Of a DNA stretch of 64,000 bases, positions 24,509 through 32,543 are shown piece by piece. Each line of letters opens with the position of its first letter. Within the stretch, counting starts at the first letter, position 1. This DNA comes from Bordetella parapertussis (GTDB lineage Bacteria; Pseudomonadota; Gammaproteobacteria; Burkholderiales; Casimicrobiaceae), in the NCBI GenBank assembly GCA_943331295.2, contig CALQLA020000004.1:1-64000 (forward strand), read 5' to 3'. The notes beneath the pieces are model-generated. The model saw nothing but the letters and a program-made list of their open reading frames with translations, had not been told where the DNA came from and did not search any database. The position numbers were made by a program, and so were the translations under genes.

Positions 24509-25189
24509 TCATCCGCGCAGGTGCAGCTTGAGCGCCGCCGCCGCGATCGGCTTGGCCCATTGCGGCGTGTGTTGCAGCAGTGCGGAAAGACGCGCCGGCG
24601 CGGCGATCCGCCCGCGCCGGCAGTCGAGCAGGAGCTTCGGGGCGGGTGGCGCGCCGCGGTCGGGATCGGCGTCGACCGAGTTGTCGAACAGCCGCAATGC
24701 GGCGAGTCGCGGCAGCAACCGCACCAGGTTCTCGCGCGAGCGCCGGTAGCGTTCGCGCACTTTCGCTTCGGGGATGTCGTGGCCGCCCTTCGCCACCCGC
24801 CGGCGCACGCGGGCGAGGTGCAGTTCCACCGTGGCGAGGCCCACGAACCAGACGTTGACCACGATGCCGCGGACCGCGGCCTCCTCGAGCAGTTCGGGGA
24901 TCGTGTTTCCGCCCAGCGTCGTTTCGAACGCGAAATCGAGCCGCTCGTCGATCGCCCGCTGCAGCAGGCGCCGGCCCTCGCTCCAGGCAGCCGAATTGAC
25001 CTCCGCCTGCGACAGCGGCGGCGAGCGATGCCGGTTGGCGGCGGCGATCCTGCGCGCCGCCTCGTCCGGGTTGAAATATTCCGCGCCGGCCCGCAGCAGC
25101 GCTTCGCCGCCGACGCTGCTCTTGCCCGCGCCATTGCAGCCGGCGAGCACGAAGATCGAGGCGGCGCGGGGCGCGCCCGCCCCGGTCAC
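24509..25189 (-). CDS. zeta-toxin-like P-loop kinase
   Basis: A 226-aa P-loop protein resembling the zeta toxin/UMP-kinase-like family. The Walker A motif is LAGCNGAGKSSVG near residue 15, followed by EYFNPDEAARRIAA (the zeta-type NxDE segment) and FAFETTLGG near residue 85. Zeta toxins phosphorylate UDP-activated sugars and block cell wall synthesis; related proteins are simple kinases. The GTG start overlaps the stop of the upstream Phd-type antitoxin by 4 bp, the classic toxin-antitoxin order. Toxicity is inferred from context only. Confidence 0.75.
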   Translation of the reverse strand: MTGAGAPRAASIFVLAGCNGAGKSSVGGEALLRAGAEYFNPDEAARRIAAANRHRSPPLSQAEVNSAAWSEGRRLLQRAIDERLDFAFETTLGGNTIPELLEEAAVRGIVVNVWFVGLATVELHLARVRRRVAKGGHDIPEAKVRERYRRSRENLVRLLPRLAALRLFDNSVDADPDRGAPPAPKLLLDCRRGRIAAPARLSALLQHTPQWAKPIAAAALKLHLRG

Positions 25190-25593
25190 GCCGGCCGGGC
25201 CTTCGCCGCGCGGCCGGCTCGCGGCAAGGCTTTCGCCGCGTGGGGCCTGGCCTTGGCACGCACGGTGGCGGCCACGTCCGGTTCGCCGGGGGACATGTCG
25301 AACGCGCGCTGCATCGCCGCGGCCATCCCGGGCGCCTGCATCCGGTCGAGCAGTGCGTCGAATTCGGCGGCCAGCGTGTCGAGTGCGCCGTCTTCGGCGC
25401 CGGCCAGCCGCGCGTAGGTCGCGACGGGAATCACGACCGCGACGGGCGCGTTCCGGCGGGTGATGGTGACGCCGCCATCCCTGGCGACGCGTTCGAGGAT
25501 GCGACCGAAGCCGTTCTTCGCGTCGCTGGCCGACACTTCGGCCGGCTCGATCAGCTCGCCGCGCGCATTGCGGAATCGAATGGGGTTCGCCAC
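25186..25593 (-). CDS. Phd/YefM-type antitoxin
   Basis: A 135-aa protein. Residues about 18-62 match the Phd/YefM DNA-binding fold (EVSASDAKNGFGRILERVAR, then GGVTITRRNAPVAVVIPVATY). The C-terminal part is longer than usual and ends in an Ala/Arg/Lys-rich tail (AKALPRAGRAAKARPA), presumably the toxin-binding and flexible region. GTG start at 25593 with AAGGAG upstream. It overlaps the zeta-like toxin gene by GTGA. Phd-type antitoxins usually pair with Doc or RelE-type toxins, so a zeta-like partner is less common. Confidence 0.82.
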   Translation of the reverse strand: MANPIRFRNARGELIEPAEVSASDAKNGFGRILERVARDGGVTITRRNAPVAVVIPVATYARLAGAEDGALDTLAAEFDALLDRMQAPGMAAAMQRAFDMSPGEPDVAATVRAKARPHAAKALPRAGRAAKARPA

Positions 25594-25630
25594 GGGGACT
25601 CCTTTTCCGGCCAGGCAGCCTGAGGTGGAC

Positions 25631-25655
25631 ATTCTAGCCAATTTGGCCAATCGGC
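25631..25655 (-). promoter_or_regulatory. candidate promoter/operator of the Phd-zeta pair
   Basis: On the minus strand a TAGAAT -10-like hexamer (25636-25631) is immediately preceded by the direct repeat ATTGGC-CAA-ATTGGC, which also contains the palindrome TTGGCCAA (25643-25650). This lies about 40 bp upstream of the antitoxin GTG and is a fitting site for Phd-type autorepression. No convincing -35 hexamer is seen. Confidence 0.45.
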
Positions 25656-25769
25656 GCATGCCGCTGCCCCGGATCGGGAAGGACGTCCGCCGGCACTGCC
25701 GTCCGCACGCGGCCGCCCTGAGGACGCCGGGTGCTCCGTTGCCGCGCGCGCGGGAGGCCTCGGCCCCCG

Positions 25770-27572
25770 CTAGCAGGTCCCGTCCGCGGTGCAGCCGAGC
25801 CACGCGCCCACGTCGTCGCGCAGTTTCTTCGGCTCGGTGGCGCCGACCGCGTGACCCGACCCGCCGTAGAACGGGTAGTACAGCGGCACCGTGCTGCCAT
25901 CGACGTAGTGGATCTCGAAGCGGCCGAGCTTCCCGGGCAACGGCGCGTTCTCGCCGCGCATCCAGTCAATGCGCCTGACGGACCCGACGTGGCGCGCGAG
26001 CGCGACCGGGAGCGCCGGCGAATAGATCACGACGTCGTACCGGGCATCGGTGAGAAACGTTTTCACGTGCCTCGCGTTCTCGAGGAAGAAATCGCCGTAG
26101 GTCGGCCAGTGATCGGCGTTGATGGGCAGCGTGACGTACTCGGGCGCAAGGAAGTTGTACATGAACGCGAGGTAGACGTCGGTGTTCATCGCCACGAAGT
26201 ACCGGTCCCAGCGGCCGAGGTCGCCGAAGTTCTTCGCCAGCGAGTCGTCGACCGGCTCGGGGAATTCGCGCAGCCGCGCCTCCCGGTAGGCCGCGGAGGC
26301 GAGAAGTCCGGGGAGCATGCCGCCGGGGTGCTCGGCGATCGCCGCCTCGACCGCGGGGGGCACGACGCCGAGGAAGTGGTAGGCCGCGCCGACGCGGGCC
26401 GGTGCCTTGAGCGCGGCGATGCTGCCGACGTCGAAACCGGTGACGGTCGCGAGCTTGCCGCGCTGGCCGAGCGTCGACGATGCCTGGAACTCGAGGTCGT
26501 CCGACCACGATTCGGGCTTCAGGTAGTGGTACCGGTCGCGGTTGAACTTCGGCAGGTAGGACATGATCGGGCACGTCGCGTGGTTCGTGCCGAACGCGCA
26601 GTCCTTGTCCTTGCGCGTGAAGCCGCCGGGAAAGCCGGCCTGCTCGGCGATCTCGTCGATGATCGACGGCTTCGCGTCCCAGTACATCTCGCCCTGCACC
26701 GCGTCCTGGCGCGGGCCGGAAAGCTGCGGCTGGATCAGCACCTGCCGGCCGAATTGCGCGGTCACCGTGGCGATCGAGAGCGGCGCGACCGGCTTGCCCA
26801 GTTCGCGGAAATGCGCTCGGATCTCGGCGACCAGTCCGTCGTCGCGATAGAAGGAGGTGCCTTCGGCCGCGTAGCGTTCGCTGAACAGCAGCAGGTTCAG
26901 CATCGTCGAGACGCGCGTTCCGCCGTAGCTCTCGCCGACGAACACGACCGGATTGCCCTGCAGGTCGGGGTGGTCGTGCAGGAAGCGCAGCACGACGCGC
27001 AGCACCTGCGCGGCGTCGATGAACGGATTGAAGTTGCCCTTGAAGAAATAGTCGCCGATGCGCACGGAGTCGTTGCCCACCGCGGCCGGATTGACGTTGT
27101 ACGAGAAGCCGGTCTGTGCCGGATCGATGTAGAGGACGTGCCCGAGCTTTGTCCAGCGCCATTCGTTCGCCTTGTAGCCCGGGCCGCCGATGTCCAGCCA
27201 GTCGGCGTCGAGCGTGTACGGGGCCGTGTTCAGCGCGAACAGGTTGGCGCTGGTGGCGGCGCCGGGGCCGCCGTTCAGCATCACGAAGACCGGTGCCGGC
27301 GCGATGCTGCCGGCGCCCCCCGCTTCCGCCGGATGGAACGAATACCAGAGGTTCGCCGGCGTGGTGTCGTAGGCGTAGTCGCTGTCGCCGATCGCGTAGT
27401 GGAAGAAGTAGTGGATCGGCCCGAGGTGGACGAAGCCGGATTCCGGGCCGCGCACCGGCGGGTCGTCGGCACCCGATCCGCCGTCGAGGACACAGCCGGC
27501 GAGGAGGCCCGCGAGGAAAAAAGCGAGGAGCCGGCGCGTGGCGCGCGGGCGGCCGGATGCATGCATGCTCAT
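25770..27572 (-). CDS. serine carboxypeptidase (S10)-like lipoprotein
   Basis: About 600 aa from the ATG at 27572. The N-terminus RRLLAFFLAGLLAGCVLDGG has a lipobox (LAGC). The mature protein follows the S10 alpha/beta-hydrolase plan: substrate loop VFVMLNGGPGAATSANLF, nucleophile elbow VFVGESYGGTR (GESYGG) near residue 220 and catalytic-histidine region YGGSGHAVGATEP near the end. The region expected to hold the catalytic aspartate reads VVIYSPALPVALAR, without the usual aspartate, so activity is uncertain. S10 enzymes remove C-terminal residues from peptides; a subgroup are acyltransferases. It faces no partner genes and appears monocistronic. Confidence 0.82.
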   Translation of the reverse strand: MSMHASGRPRATRRLLAFFLAGLLAGCVLDGGSGADDPPVRGPESGFVHLGPIHYFFHYAIGDSDYAYDTTPANLWYSFHPAEAGGAGSIAPAPVFVMLNGGPGAATSANLFALNTAPYTLDADWLDIGGPGYKANEWRWTKLGHVLYIDPAQTGFSYNVNPAAVGNDSVRIGDYFFKGNFNPFIDAAQVLRVVLRFLHDHPDLQGNPVVFVGESYGGTRVSTMLNLLLFSERYAAEGTSFYRDDGLVAEIRAHFRELGKPVAPLSIATVTAQFGRQVLIQPQLSGPRQDAVQGEMYWDAKPSIIDEIAEQAGFPGGFTRKDKDCAFGTNHATCPIMSYLPKFNRDRYHYLKPESWSDDLEFQASSTLGQRGKLATVTGFDVGSIAALKAPARVGAAYHFLGVVPPAVEAAIAEHPGGMLPGLLASAAYREARLREFPEPVDDSLAKNFGDLGRWDRYFVAMNTDVYLAFMYNFLAPEYVTLPINADHWPTYGDFFLENARHVKTFLTDARYDVVIYSPALPVALARHVGSVRRIDWMRGENAPLPGKLGRFEIHYVDGSTVPLYYPFYGGSGHAVGATEPKKLRDDVGAWLGCTADGTC

Positions 27573-27728
27573 GGCGGAAGTCCCGGAAGGGGCGATGCAC
27601 GTCCAGCCTCGCGCACGCCGCGAAGGAAGGTCGGTCGCCAGCCTCATATCCGGCTATCGGCAGCGGCGACGGCTTCCGCAGTGGCGGCGGTGCCCTGCTT
27701 CCGGGTGCTGCCGGCGGGCAGCGGGCAG

Positions 27729-28619
27729 CTACCTGCCGCCCGACCCCGCGACGTACCCGCGGTTGGGCACCGGCAGCGCGCGCCGCAGCACGGTTTCCTC
27801 GAGCCATTCGGCGGCACGCCGCGCGCGGCCGACCACCGTTGCGGGCGGCATCTGCTGGTAGTCGTCGTTGTAGACGTCGAAACTGTACGCGCCGGCGTAG
27901 CCCAGCAGGTCGAGCTTGCTCACGAACGCCGCGAGGTCGGCACTGTGGGCGCCTTCGCCGGGGAAAAATCGCGAGCGCGTGCTGGTCGCTCCGCTCGCCG
28001 CGAGCGGGGCGACCGACTGCCAGCTGCAGTCCGACAGCTGGACCAGGAACACCTGCTCCGGGTCGATGGCGTCGAGGTCGTCCAGCGGCGTCTGCGCGCC
28101 GATGACGTCGAAGGCGTCGATCGCGAGCCCCAGGTTCGAGCAGTTGGCCCGGAGCACGAGATCGCCGGCCGTCGCGAAATTCCGCGCCGTGCGGCTCCAC
28201 GAAACGCCCTTGAACGCGATGCGGACGTTCATCGGAATCGCCAGGATCGCCAGCGCGCGCAGGTCGCGGACGATCGCGTCCACGCTCGTGTCGGCGTGGC
28301 TCGACGTCGACGCCTCGACCATCAGCAGGCGCCCGCCAAGGTCGCGGCAGAGCTCCAGCATCGACTTCGCGACATCCACCTTGTAGTCGCGCAGCCGGCC
28401 GTCGAGCCCCTCGAAGTCGCGCAGCGTCTCCAGCCCGGTCACCGCGAGGCCGCTGTCGCGCACCGCACGAATGCCGGCGGCAACGCCCCCGGGATGCCCC
28501 ACCACTTCGCCGGCCGAGATCATCACCTGCGCGAAGCCGGCCTGCCGGATCGCGGCAAGCTTCGCTTCGAGCGGCCCCGCGAGCGACGCGGTGCCCATGC
28601 CGAAGTCGCCGATGATCAT
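27729..28619 (-). CDS. 3-dehydroshikimate dehydratase-type TIM barrel (QuiC N-domain-like)
   Basis: A 296-aa sugar-phosphate-isomerase/AP-endonuclease-2-type barrel. Likely metal ligands are Glu in LLMVEASTSS, Asp in LGLAIDAFDV and Gln in VFLVQLSDC. The fourth ligand, usually Glu, is Asp in YSFDVYND. This barrel is the N-terminal domain of QuiC-type bacterial 3-dehydroshikimate dehydratases, which convert 3-dehydroshikimate to protocatechuate. Its ATG overlaps the stop of the HPPD-like gene by 4 bp; together they match the two domains of QuiC, here as separate genes in reversed order. An isomerase of another substrate remains possible. Confidence 0.78.
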   Translation of the reverse strand: MIIGDFGMGTASLAGPLEAKLAAIRQAGFAQVMISAGEVVGHPGGVAAGIRAVRDSGLAVTGLETLRDFEGLDGRLRDYKVDVAKSMLELCRDLGGRLLMVEASTSSHADTSVDAIVRDLRALAILAIPMNVRIAFKGVSWSRTARNFATAGDLVLRANCSNLGLAIDAFDVIGAQTPLDDLDAIDPEQVFLVQLSDCSWQSVAPLAASGATSTRSRFFPGEGAHSADLAAFVSKLDLLGYAGAYSFDVYNDDYQQMPPATVVGRARRAAEWLEETVLRRALPVPNRGYVAGSGGR

Positions 28620-29518
28620 CGGGGCGCGGCGCGGGTGCCGGGTTCGTCGTGCACGAGCTCGAACATGACGCTGCCGAGGCAGGGCTTGGTGAGCGCGCCG
28701 TGCTCGTTGGTGTGGACGGTCTCGGACGCGAGGAACTCGATGCCGCGGCCCTCGAGCGTCGCGACCGCGGCCAGCACGTCGGGGGTGCCAATGCCGATCC
28801 GCTGCAGGTGCTCGTCGACGTCGACGAAGCGCGCGTTCTCGTCGGGCTCGATCAACTGCAGGAAGAAGGTCCGGCAGGGGCTCTGCAGCAGCAACCCCTT
28901 GGGCATGATGCCGAAGCGCACGCGATCCGGCAGCGGCGTGAAGCCGAACAGCTGCGAATAGAACCACGACCAGTCGGCAGTCCGGTCCGCCCCGATGTAC
29001 TGGACGATGCCGAAGAAGTGCATGCCGGCGAGCGCGGGCGGCCGGGTGTCGACCGAGGGGATGGTCCGGAAGTCGATGTCGTAGATCGAGAACTCGTCGT
29101 AGCGGTCGACGAAGTAGATGAGGCTTTCGCCGACACCGTGGATTCCGGGGACGTTCAATTCCATGGCGCGCGCGCGCACGGGAATCTCCCATGCGCCCAG
29201 TTCCTTGACCCGCTGGAACGCGGCCTCGGCGTCGCGCACGCGCAGCGCGAACGCGCTCAGGACCGGCATCTCGGCCGGGTGCACGGTGCGGGGAATGTCG
29301 GCGGGCTGGGCGTTGACGATGATGTTCATCGACCCCTGCCGGTAGAGCTCGACCTCCCGCGAACGGTGCCGCGCGATCGGACGGAAACCCACCTTCTCGA
29401 GCAGGCCGCCGAGCGCCTGCGGCTTGGACGTGGCGAACTCGATGAATTCGATGCCGGTGATGCCGAGCGGGTTGCCTGCGTCCTCGGGGACCGCTTCGTG
29501 CTCGAAAGCCTTGGTCAT
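28616..29518 (-). CDS. HPPD-like vicinal oxygen chelate protein (QuiC C-domain-like)
   Basis: A 300-aa protein with the two VOC modules of 4-hydroxyphenylpyruvate dioxygenase. N-module: GITGIEFIEFATSKPQA. C-module: LAGMHFFGIVQYIG (first metal histidine) to VMFELVHDEPGTR (metal glutamate). The second histidine, normally in a QHIA motif, is an arginine in HLQRIGIGTPDV, so a normal Fe dioxygenase site is unlikely. In pseudomonad QuiC enzymes a degenerate HPPD domain is fused behind the dehydratase barrel; here it is a separate upstream gene coupled by a 4-bp overlap. Probable structural or regulatory partner of the barrel. Confidence 0.8.
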   Translation of the reverse strand: MTKAFEHEAVPEDAGNPLGITGIEFIEFATSKPQALGGLLEKVGFRPIARHRSREVELYRQGSMNIIVNAQPADIPRTVHPAEMPVLSAFALRVRDAEAAFQRVKELGAWEIPVRARAMELNVPGIHGVGESLIYFVDRYDEFSIYDIDFRTIPSVDTRPPALAGMHFFGIVQYIGADRTADWSWFYSQLFGFTPLPDRVRFGIMPKGLLLQSPCRTFFLQLIEPDENARFVDVDEHLQRIGIGTPDVLAAVATLEGRGIEFLASETVHTNEHGALTKPCLGSVMFELVHDEPGTRAAPR

Positions 29519-29624
29519 GTGGAGCCTCGTCGTCTGTCGGCGATGGCCGAGCGCGTGCGGATCATCGGCGACGCCGTGCCAGGCAATCGTCCCTATGATA
29601 GCCGAATCCGTCGCGCCCCGATTT

Positions 29625-29648
29625 GCGCCACAACCGGCGCCACAACCG
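29625..29648. repeat. two 12-bp tandem repeats upstream of the HPPD-like gene
   Basis: GCGCCACAACCG occurs twice in direct succession (29625-29636, 29637-29648). The preceding ATTTGCGCCA resembles the AATGCGCCA box in the iclR upstream region, so it may be part of an IclR operator. A possible -10 (TATCAT on the minus strand, 29599-29594) lies between it and the gene start. Confidence 0.4.
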
Positions 29649-29679
29649 GTGCCCCGACTGTCGCCGGGACCGCGCCGGC

Positions 29680-30567
29680 TCAGGGCAGGAGCAGCGAGCC
29701 GAGTTCCAGCGCGGCGTCGTGCAACGGACGGTAGTAGCGCTCCGCCATTTCGTTGCGGTCGACCAGCCGCCCCTGCAGGATGACGTTCAAGCCGCCGACG
29801 TAGTGCCCGCCCGTGTCGCGTATCGGCACCGCGAGCGTGCAGAGCCGGGGCTCCATCAACTGGCTCGCGAACGCGAACCCCGACTCGCGGACCGCGGCCA
29901 GCAGCGGCAGCAGTTTTTCCGCCGACGTCGGGGTGTAGTCGGTGTACGGATAGAAGCGCGCCCGCGCCAGGTAGTCGTCCAGTTCCGGCTGCGGCAGGTG
30001 CGCGAGCATGACGTGGCCGATCGACGTGCAATAGGCGGGCAGGCGGCGCCCGACGTTGAGCGCCGGCGACATGATGCGCGACGACGACGAGCGCGCCAGG
30101 TAGACGATCTCCTGGTCGTCCGGAATCGCGAGCGAGCACGCCTCGCGCAGCGAGTCGCTGAGGCGATCGAGGATCGGCTGCGCGAGCACGGCGATCGGCG
30201 ATGCCGACAGGTAGCCGTGGCTGAACGCCAGCACCCGCGGCCGCAGGTAGAAGCGGCGCGCATCGTCGGCGGCGACGAACCCCAGCTTCTCCAGCGTGTG
30301 CAGGCTGCGGCGCGCCGCGGCGCGCGGAATGCCCGTGCGGTGGCTGACCTGCGCGATCGACATCCGCCGCTTCTTGTCCGACAGCGCGAGCAGCACGCCC
30401 AGGCCGCGGGCCAGCGCGGTGACGAAGTCCGGGTCGTCGCCGACGGCGGCAATCGTGGCCGCCACCATCGCGCTCGGATCCGGCAGCGCCGTGCGCGCAA
30501 CGGCTGAGGCGGCGGATGTTTCCGCGGTAGCGACAGCCGGTTCGGGCAGGGTATCAGGAGTGTTCAT
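29680..30567 (-). CDS. IclR-family transcriptional regulator
   Basis: A 295-aa IclR protein with an N-terminal extension of about 40 residues. The helix-turn-helix is MSIAQVSHRTGIPRAAARRS near residue 70; the C-terminal effector domain contains PAYCTSIGHVMLAHL and LCTLAVPIRDTGGHYVGG. IclR members of this kind often control protocatechuate, quinate or other aromatic acid genes. It is divergent from the aldehyde dehydrogenase operon and lies upstream of the QuiC-like pair, so it probably controls both. Repeated GGGCGCTT boxes lie in the intergenic region. Confidence 0.9.
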   Translation of the reverse strand: MNTPDTLPEPAVATAETSAASAVARTALPDPSAMVAATIAAVGDDPDFVTALARGLGVLLALSDKKRRMSIAQVSHRTGIPRAAARRSLHTLEKLGFVAADDARRFYLRPRVLAFSHGYLSASPIAVLAQPILDRLSDSLREACSLAIPDDQEIVYLARSSSSRIMSPALNVGRRLPAYCTSIGHVMLAHLPQPELDDYLARARFYPYTDYTPTSAEKLLPLLAAVRESGFAFASQLMEPRLCTLAVPIRDTGGHYVGGLNVILQGRLVDRNEMAERYYRPLHDAALELGSLLLP

Positions 30568-30577
30568 TATCGACCGA

Positions 30578-30662
30578 TTTGGGCGCTTGGTGACCAGAGG
30601 TTACATTTTTAGCGGAAAATGCGCCAGACAATGACATAAATTCGACAAAAGTGGGCGCTTAG
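30578..30662. promoter_or_regulatory. repeated GGGCGCTT boxes, candidate IclR operator
   Basis: TTTGGGCGCTTGG (30578-30590) and AGTGGGCGCTTAG (30650-30662) share a GGGCGCTT core, and an inverted relative AATGCGCCAGA lies between them (30618-30628). All three are within the 250-bp divergent region between the iclR and aldehyde dehydrogenase genes, around the iclR start. Number, spacing and position fit regulator binding; the protein is inferred. Confidence 0.5.
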
Positions 30663-30686
30663 CGCACACAACGCCGCCAATCGCCC

Positions 30687-30716
30687 TTGACCCGTCGTGC
30701 TCCGGCGGCCTATCGT
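30687..30716 (+). promoter_or_regulatory. sigma-70-like promoter of the aldehyde dehydrogenase operon
   Basis: TTGACC (30687-30692) and TATCGT (30711-30716) are separated by 18 bases. Transcription would start near 30723, leaving a leader of about 90 bases before the ATG at 30815. The GGGCGCTT boxes lie just upstream of the -35. Confidence 0.55.
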
Positions 30717-30814
30717 TGCATCCATTCGACGCGCCGGGCAACCGACTGCTTCAATCGACCGGCGCGCGCGTCGCGCGGCCGTTCTTCCCCACCTAGACAC
30801 CAGGAGCGCATCCA

Positions 30815-32260
30815 ATGGCCGTCATCGAGACCAGGAAGGGAATCACCGCGGAACAGCAGGAAGAGCTGGACGCGGTCTTCGAACGCGCGACGAAGGCGCT
30901 CGCGATCATCGAGACCTACGACCAGGCAAGAGTCGACCGGCTCTGCCAGGCGGTGGCCTGGGCCGTCGCCAACAAGCGGGCCTTCACGCGGCTGGTGGAG
31001 GAAGGCATCGCCGAGAGCGGCCTGGGCGACGCGGTGAGCCGCATGGGCAAGCGGATGAAGATCCGCGGCGTGCTGCGCGATGCGCTGCGCCAGAGGAGCG
31101 TCGGTGTCATCGAGGAACTGCCCGAGAAGGGCATCGTCAAGTACGGCAAGCCGGCGGGCATCGTCGCCTGCATCGTGCCGACGACGAATCCCGACCTCAC
31201 CCCCGCCGGCAACGCGATCTACGGCATCAAGGCGCGCGACGTGGTCATTTTCTCGCCGCACCCACGGTCGAAGAAGACGTCGTTCGAGACCGTGCGGCTG
31301 ATGCGCGAGGCGCTCGAGCGCGAAGGCGCGCCGGCCGACATCCTGCAGTGCCTCACCAAGGTCAACATCCCGATGTCGCAGGCGCTGATGGCGCGCGCCG
31401 ACCTGATCGTGGCGACCGGCGGCCAGCCGATGGTCCGCGCCGCGCACAGCTCGGGCACGCCGGCCTACGGCGTCGGCGCGGGCAATTCGACGATGATCAT
31501 CGACGAGACCGCGAACATCGCGGAAGCCGCCCAGAACACGCGGCTGTCGAAGACCTCTGACTTCGGCTCGGGCTGCTCGGCCGACGGCAACCTGATCATC
31601 GAGGCCTCCATCTTCGACAAGCTTCTGGAGCAACTGCAGAAGGAAGGCGGCCACCTCGCGTCGCCGGCGGAGAAGGAAATGCTGCGCCGCGCGATGTGGG
31701 ACGACGAGATGCACCGCACGGGCTCCACCGTGGCGATCGCGCCGCAGCAGCTCGCCAAGATCGCGGGCTTCGAGATACCGGCCGACCGCAAGTTCATCAT
31801 CGTCCACGGCGACGGCATCGGCCGCGAGCACCACTTCTCCGGCGAGAAGCTCACCACGCTGCTCGCCATCTACAAGTACAGCGGCTTCGACCAGGCGCTC
31901 GCGATGATGCGCGCCGTCTACGAGGTCGGCGGCAAGGGCCACTCCTGTGGCATCTACTCGTTCGACCAGGATCACATCAACCGCCTCGCCCTCGCCGCGC
32001 CGGTGTCGCGGATCATGGTGCGGCAGCCGCAGTCGAAGGCCAACGCCGGAGCGTTCAACAACGGGATGCCGATGACGTCGAGCCTGGGCTGCGGCACCTG
32101 GGGCGGCAACATCATCTCCGAGAACGTTCACCTCAAGCACTACCTCAACACGACGTGGGTGTCGGTGCCGATCAAGGAAGACAAGCCGTCGGACGAAGAG
32201 CTGTTCGGGTCGTTCTACGACCCCGCGCTCGAGGCCGAAGTCGGGACGATCACGACCTGA
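30815..32260 (+). CDS. acylating aldehyde dehydrogenase family protein
   Basis: A 481-aa aldehyde dehydrogenase of the CoA-acylating branch (EutE/SauS-like). KPAGIVACIVPTTNPD near residue 110 and FSPHPRSKKTS near residue 145 mark the cofactor region; the catalytic cysteine is in FGSGCSADGN near residue 255. GMPMTSSLGCGTWGGN near the C-terminus is typical of acylating members. It should oxidise an aldehyde to an acyl-CoA with NAD(P) and CoA. The next full gene is a ThDP enzyme that could make the aldehyde from a 2-keto acid. Resemblance to sulfoacetaldehyde dehydrogenase is noted, but nothing else here shows sulfonate metabolism. First gene of its operon. Confidence 0.83.
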   Translation: MAVIETRKGITAEQQEELDAVFERATKALAIIETYDQARVDRLCQAVAWAVANKRAFTRLVEEGIAESGLGDAVSRMGKRMKIRGVLRDALRQRSVGVIEELPEKGIVKYGKPAGIVACIVPTTNPDLTPAGNAIYGIKARDVVIFSPHPRSKKTSFETVRLMREALEREGAPADILQCLTKVNIPMSQALMARADLIVATGGQPMVRAAHSSGTPAYGVGAGNSTMIIDETANIAEAAQNTRLSKTSDFGSGCSADGNLIIEASIFDKLLEQLQKEGGHLASPAEKEMLRRAMWDDEMHRTGSTVAIAPQQLAKIAGFEIPADRKFIIVHGDGIGREHHFSGEKLTTLLAIYKYSGFDQALAMMRAVYEVGGKGHSCGIYSFDQDHINRLALAAPVSRIMVRQPQSKANAGAFNNGMPMTSSLGCGTWGGNIISENVHLKHYLNTTWVSVPIKEDKPSDEELFGSFYDPALEAEVGTITT

Positions 32261-32304
32261 CGCGCCGCCGCCACGAACGCCCTCCAGCCCGAGACGAGAC
32301 GCCC

Positions 32305-32487
32305 ATGACGACCAAGTCACGCGAAGAACTCATCGCCGACTGCGGCGCCTGGTGGGACACCGGGATCATCGACGTCCACCCGGTCATGGGCCCGATGCCG
32401 AAGGAGATCCCGTACCGCTACAGCGGACCCGCGCGCCGCCCCGTGCCGCCCGCCGCCGACGCGCCGACCGCGCGCGGCAACGACTGA
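32305..32487 (+). CDS. 60-aa protein between aldehyde dehydrogenase and ThDP enzyme
   Basis: A small gene with an ATG 44 bp after the aldehyde dehydrogenase stop and a stop 56 bp before the ThDP gene. The N-terminal part is structured-looking (REELIADCGAWWDTGIIDVH, then PVMGPMPKEIPYRY), ending in a Pro/Ala-rich tail. The aromatic and proline pattern and the tight operon position support a real gene. No family is recognised; a small subunit or partner of either neighbour is a guess. Confidence 0.6.
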   Translation: MTTKSREELIADCGAWWDTGIIDVHPVMGPMPKEIPYRYSGPARRPVPPAADAPTARGND

Positions 32488-32543
32488 ACGCCGTCCCGCC
32501 GCGGCCAGGAGCCGCGGACAAGAACATCCCGGAGGAGCACCCA

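Noticed and set aside
25731..28961. Very long open frame on the plus strand opposite the S10-like and QuiC-like genes, and many similar antisense frames elsewhere
   Set aside because: Arg/Ala/Gly/Val-heavy composition without domains; it mirrors the codon periodicity of the real genes in GC-rich DNA.
32305..32487. 60-aa frame as random open sequence
   Set aside because: Kept as a gene because of its start position, operon spacing and the structured Trp/Tyr/Pro pattern, though unrecognised.
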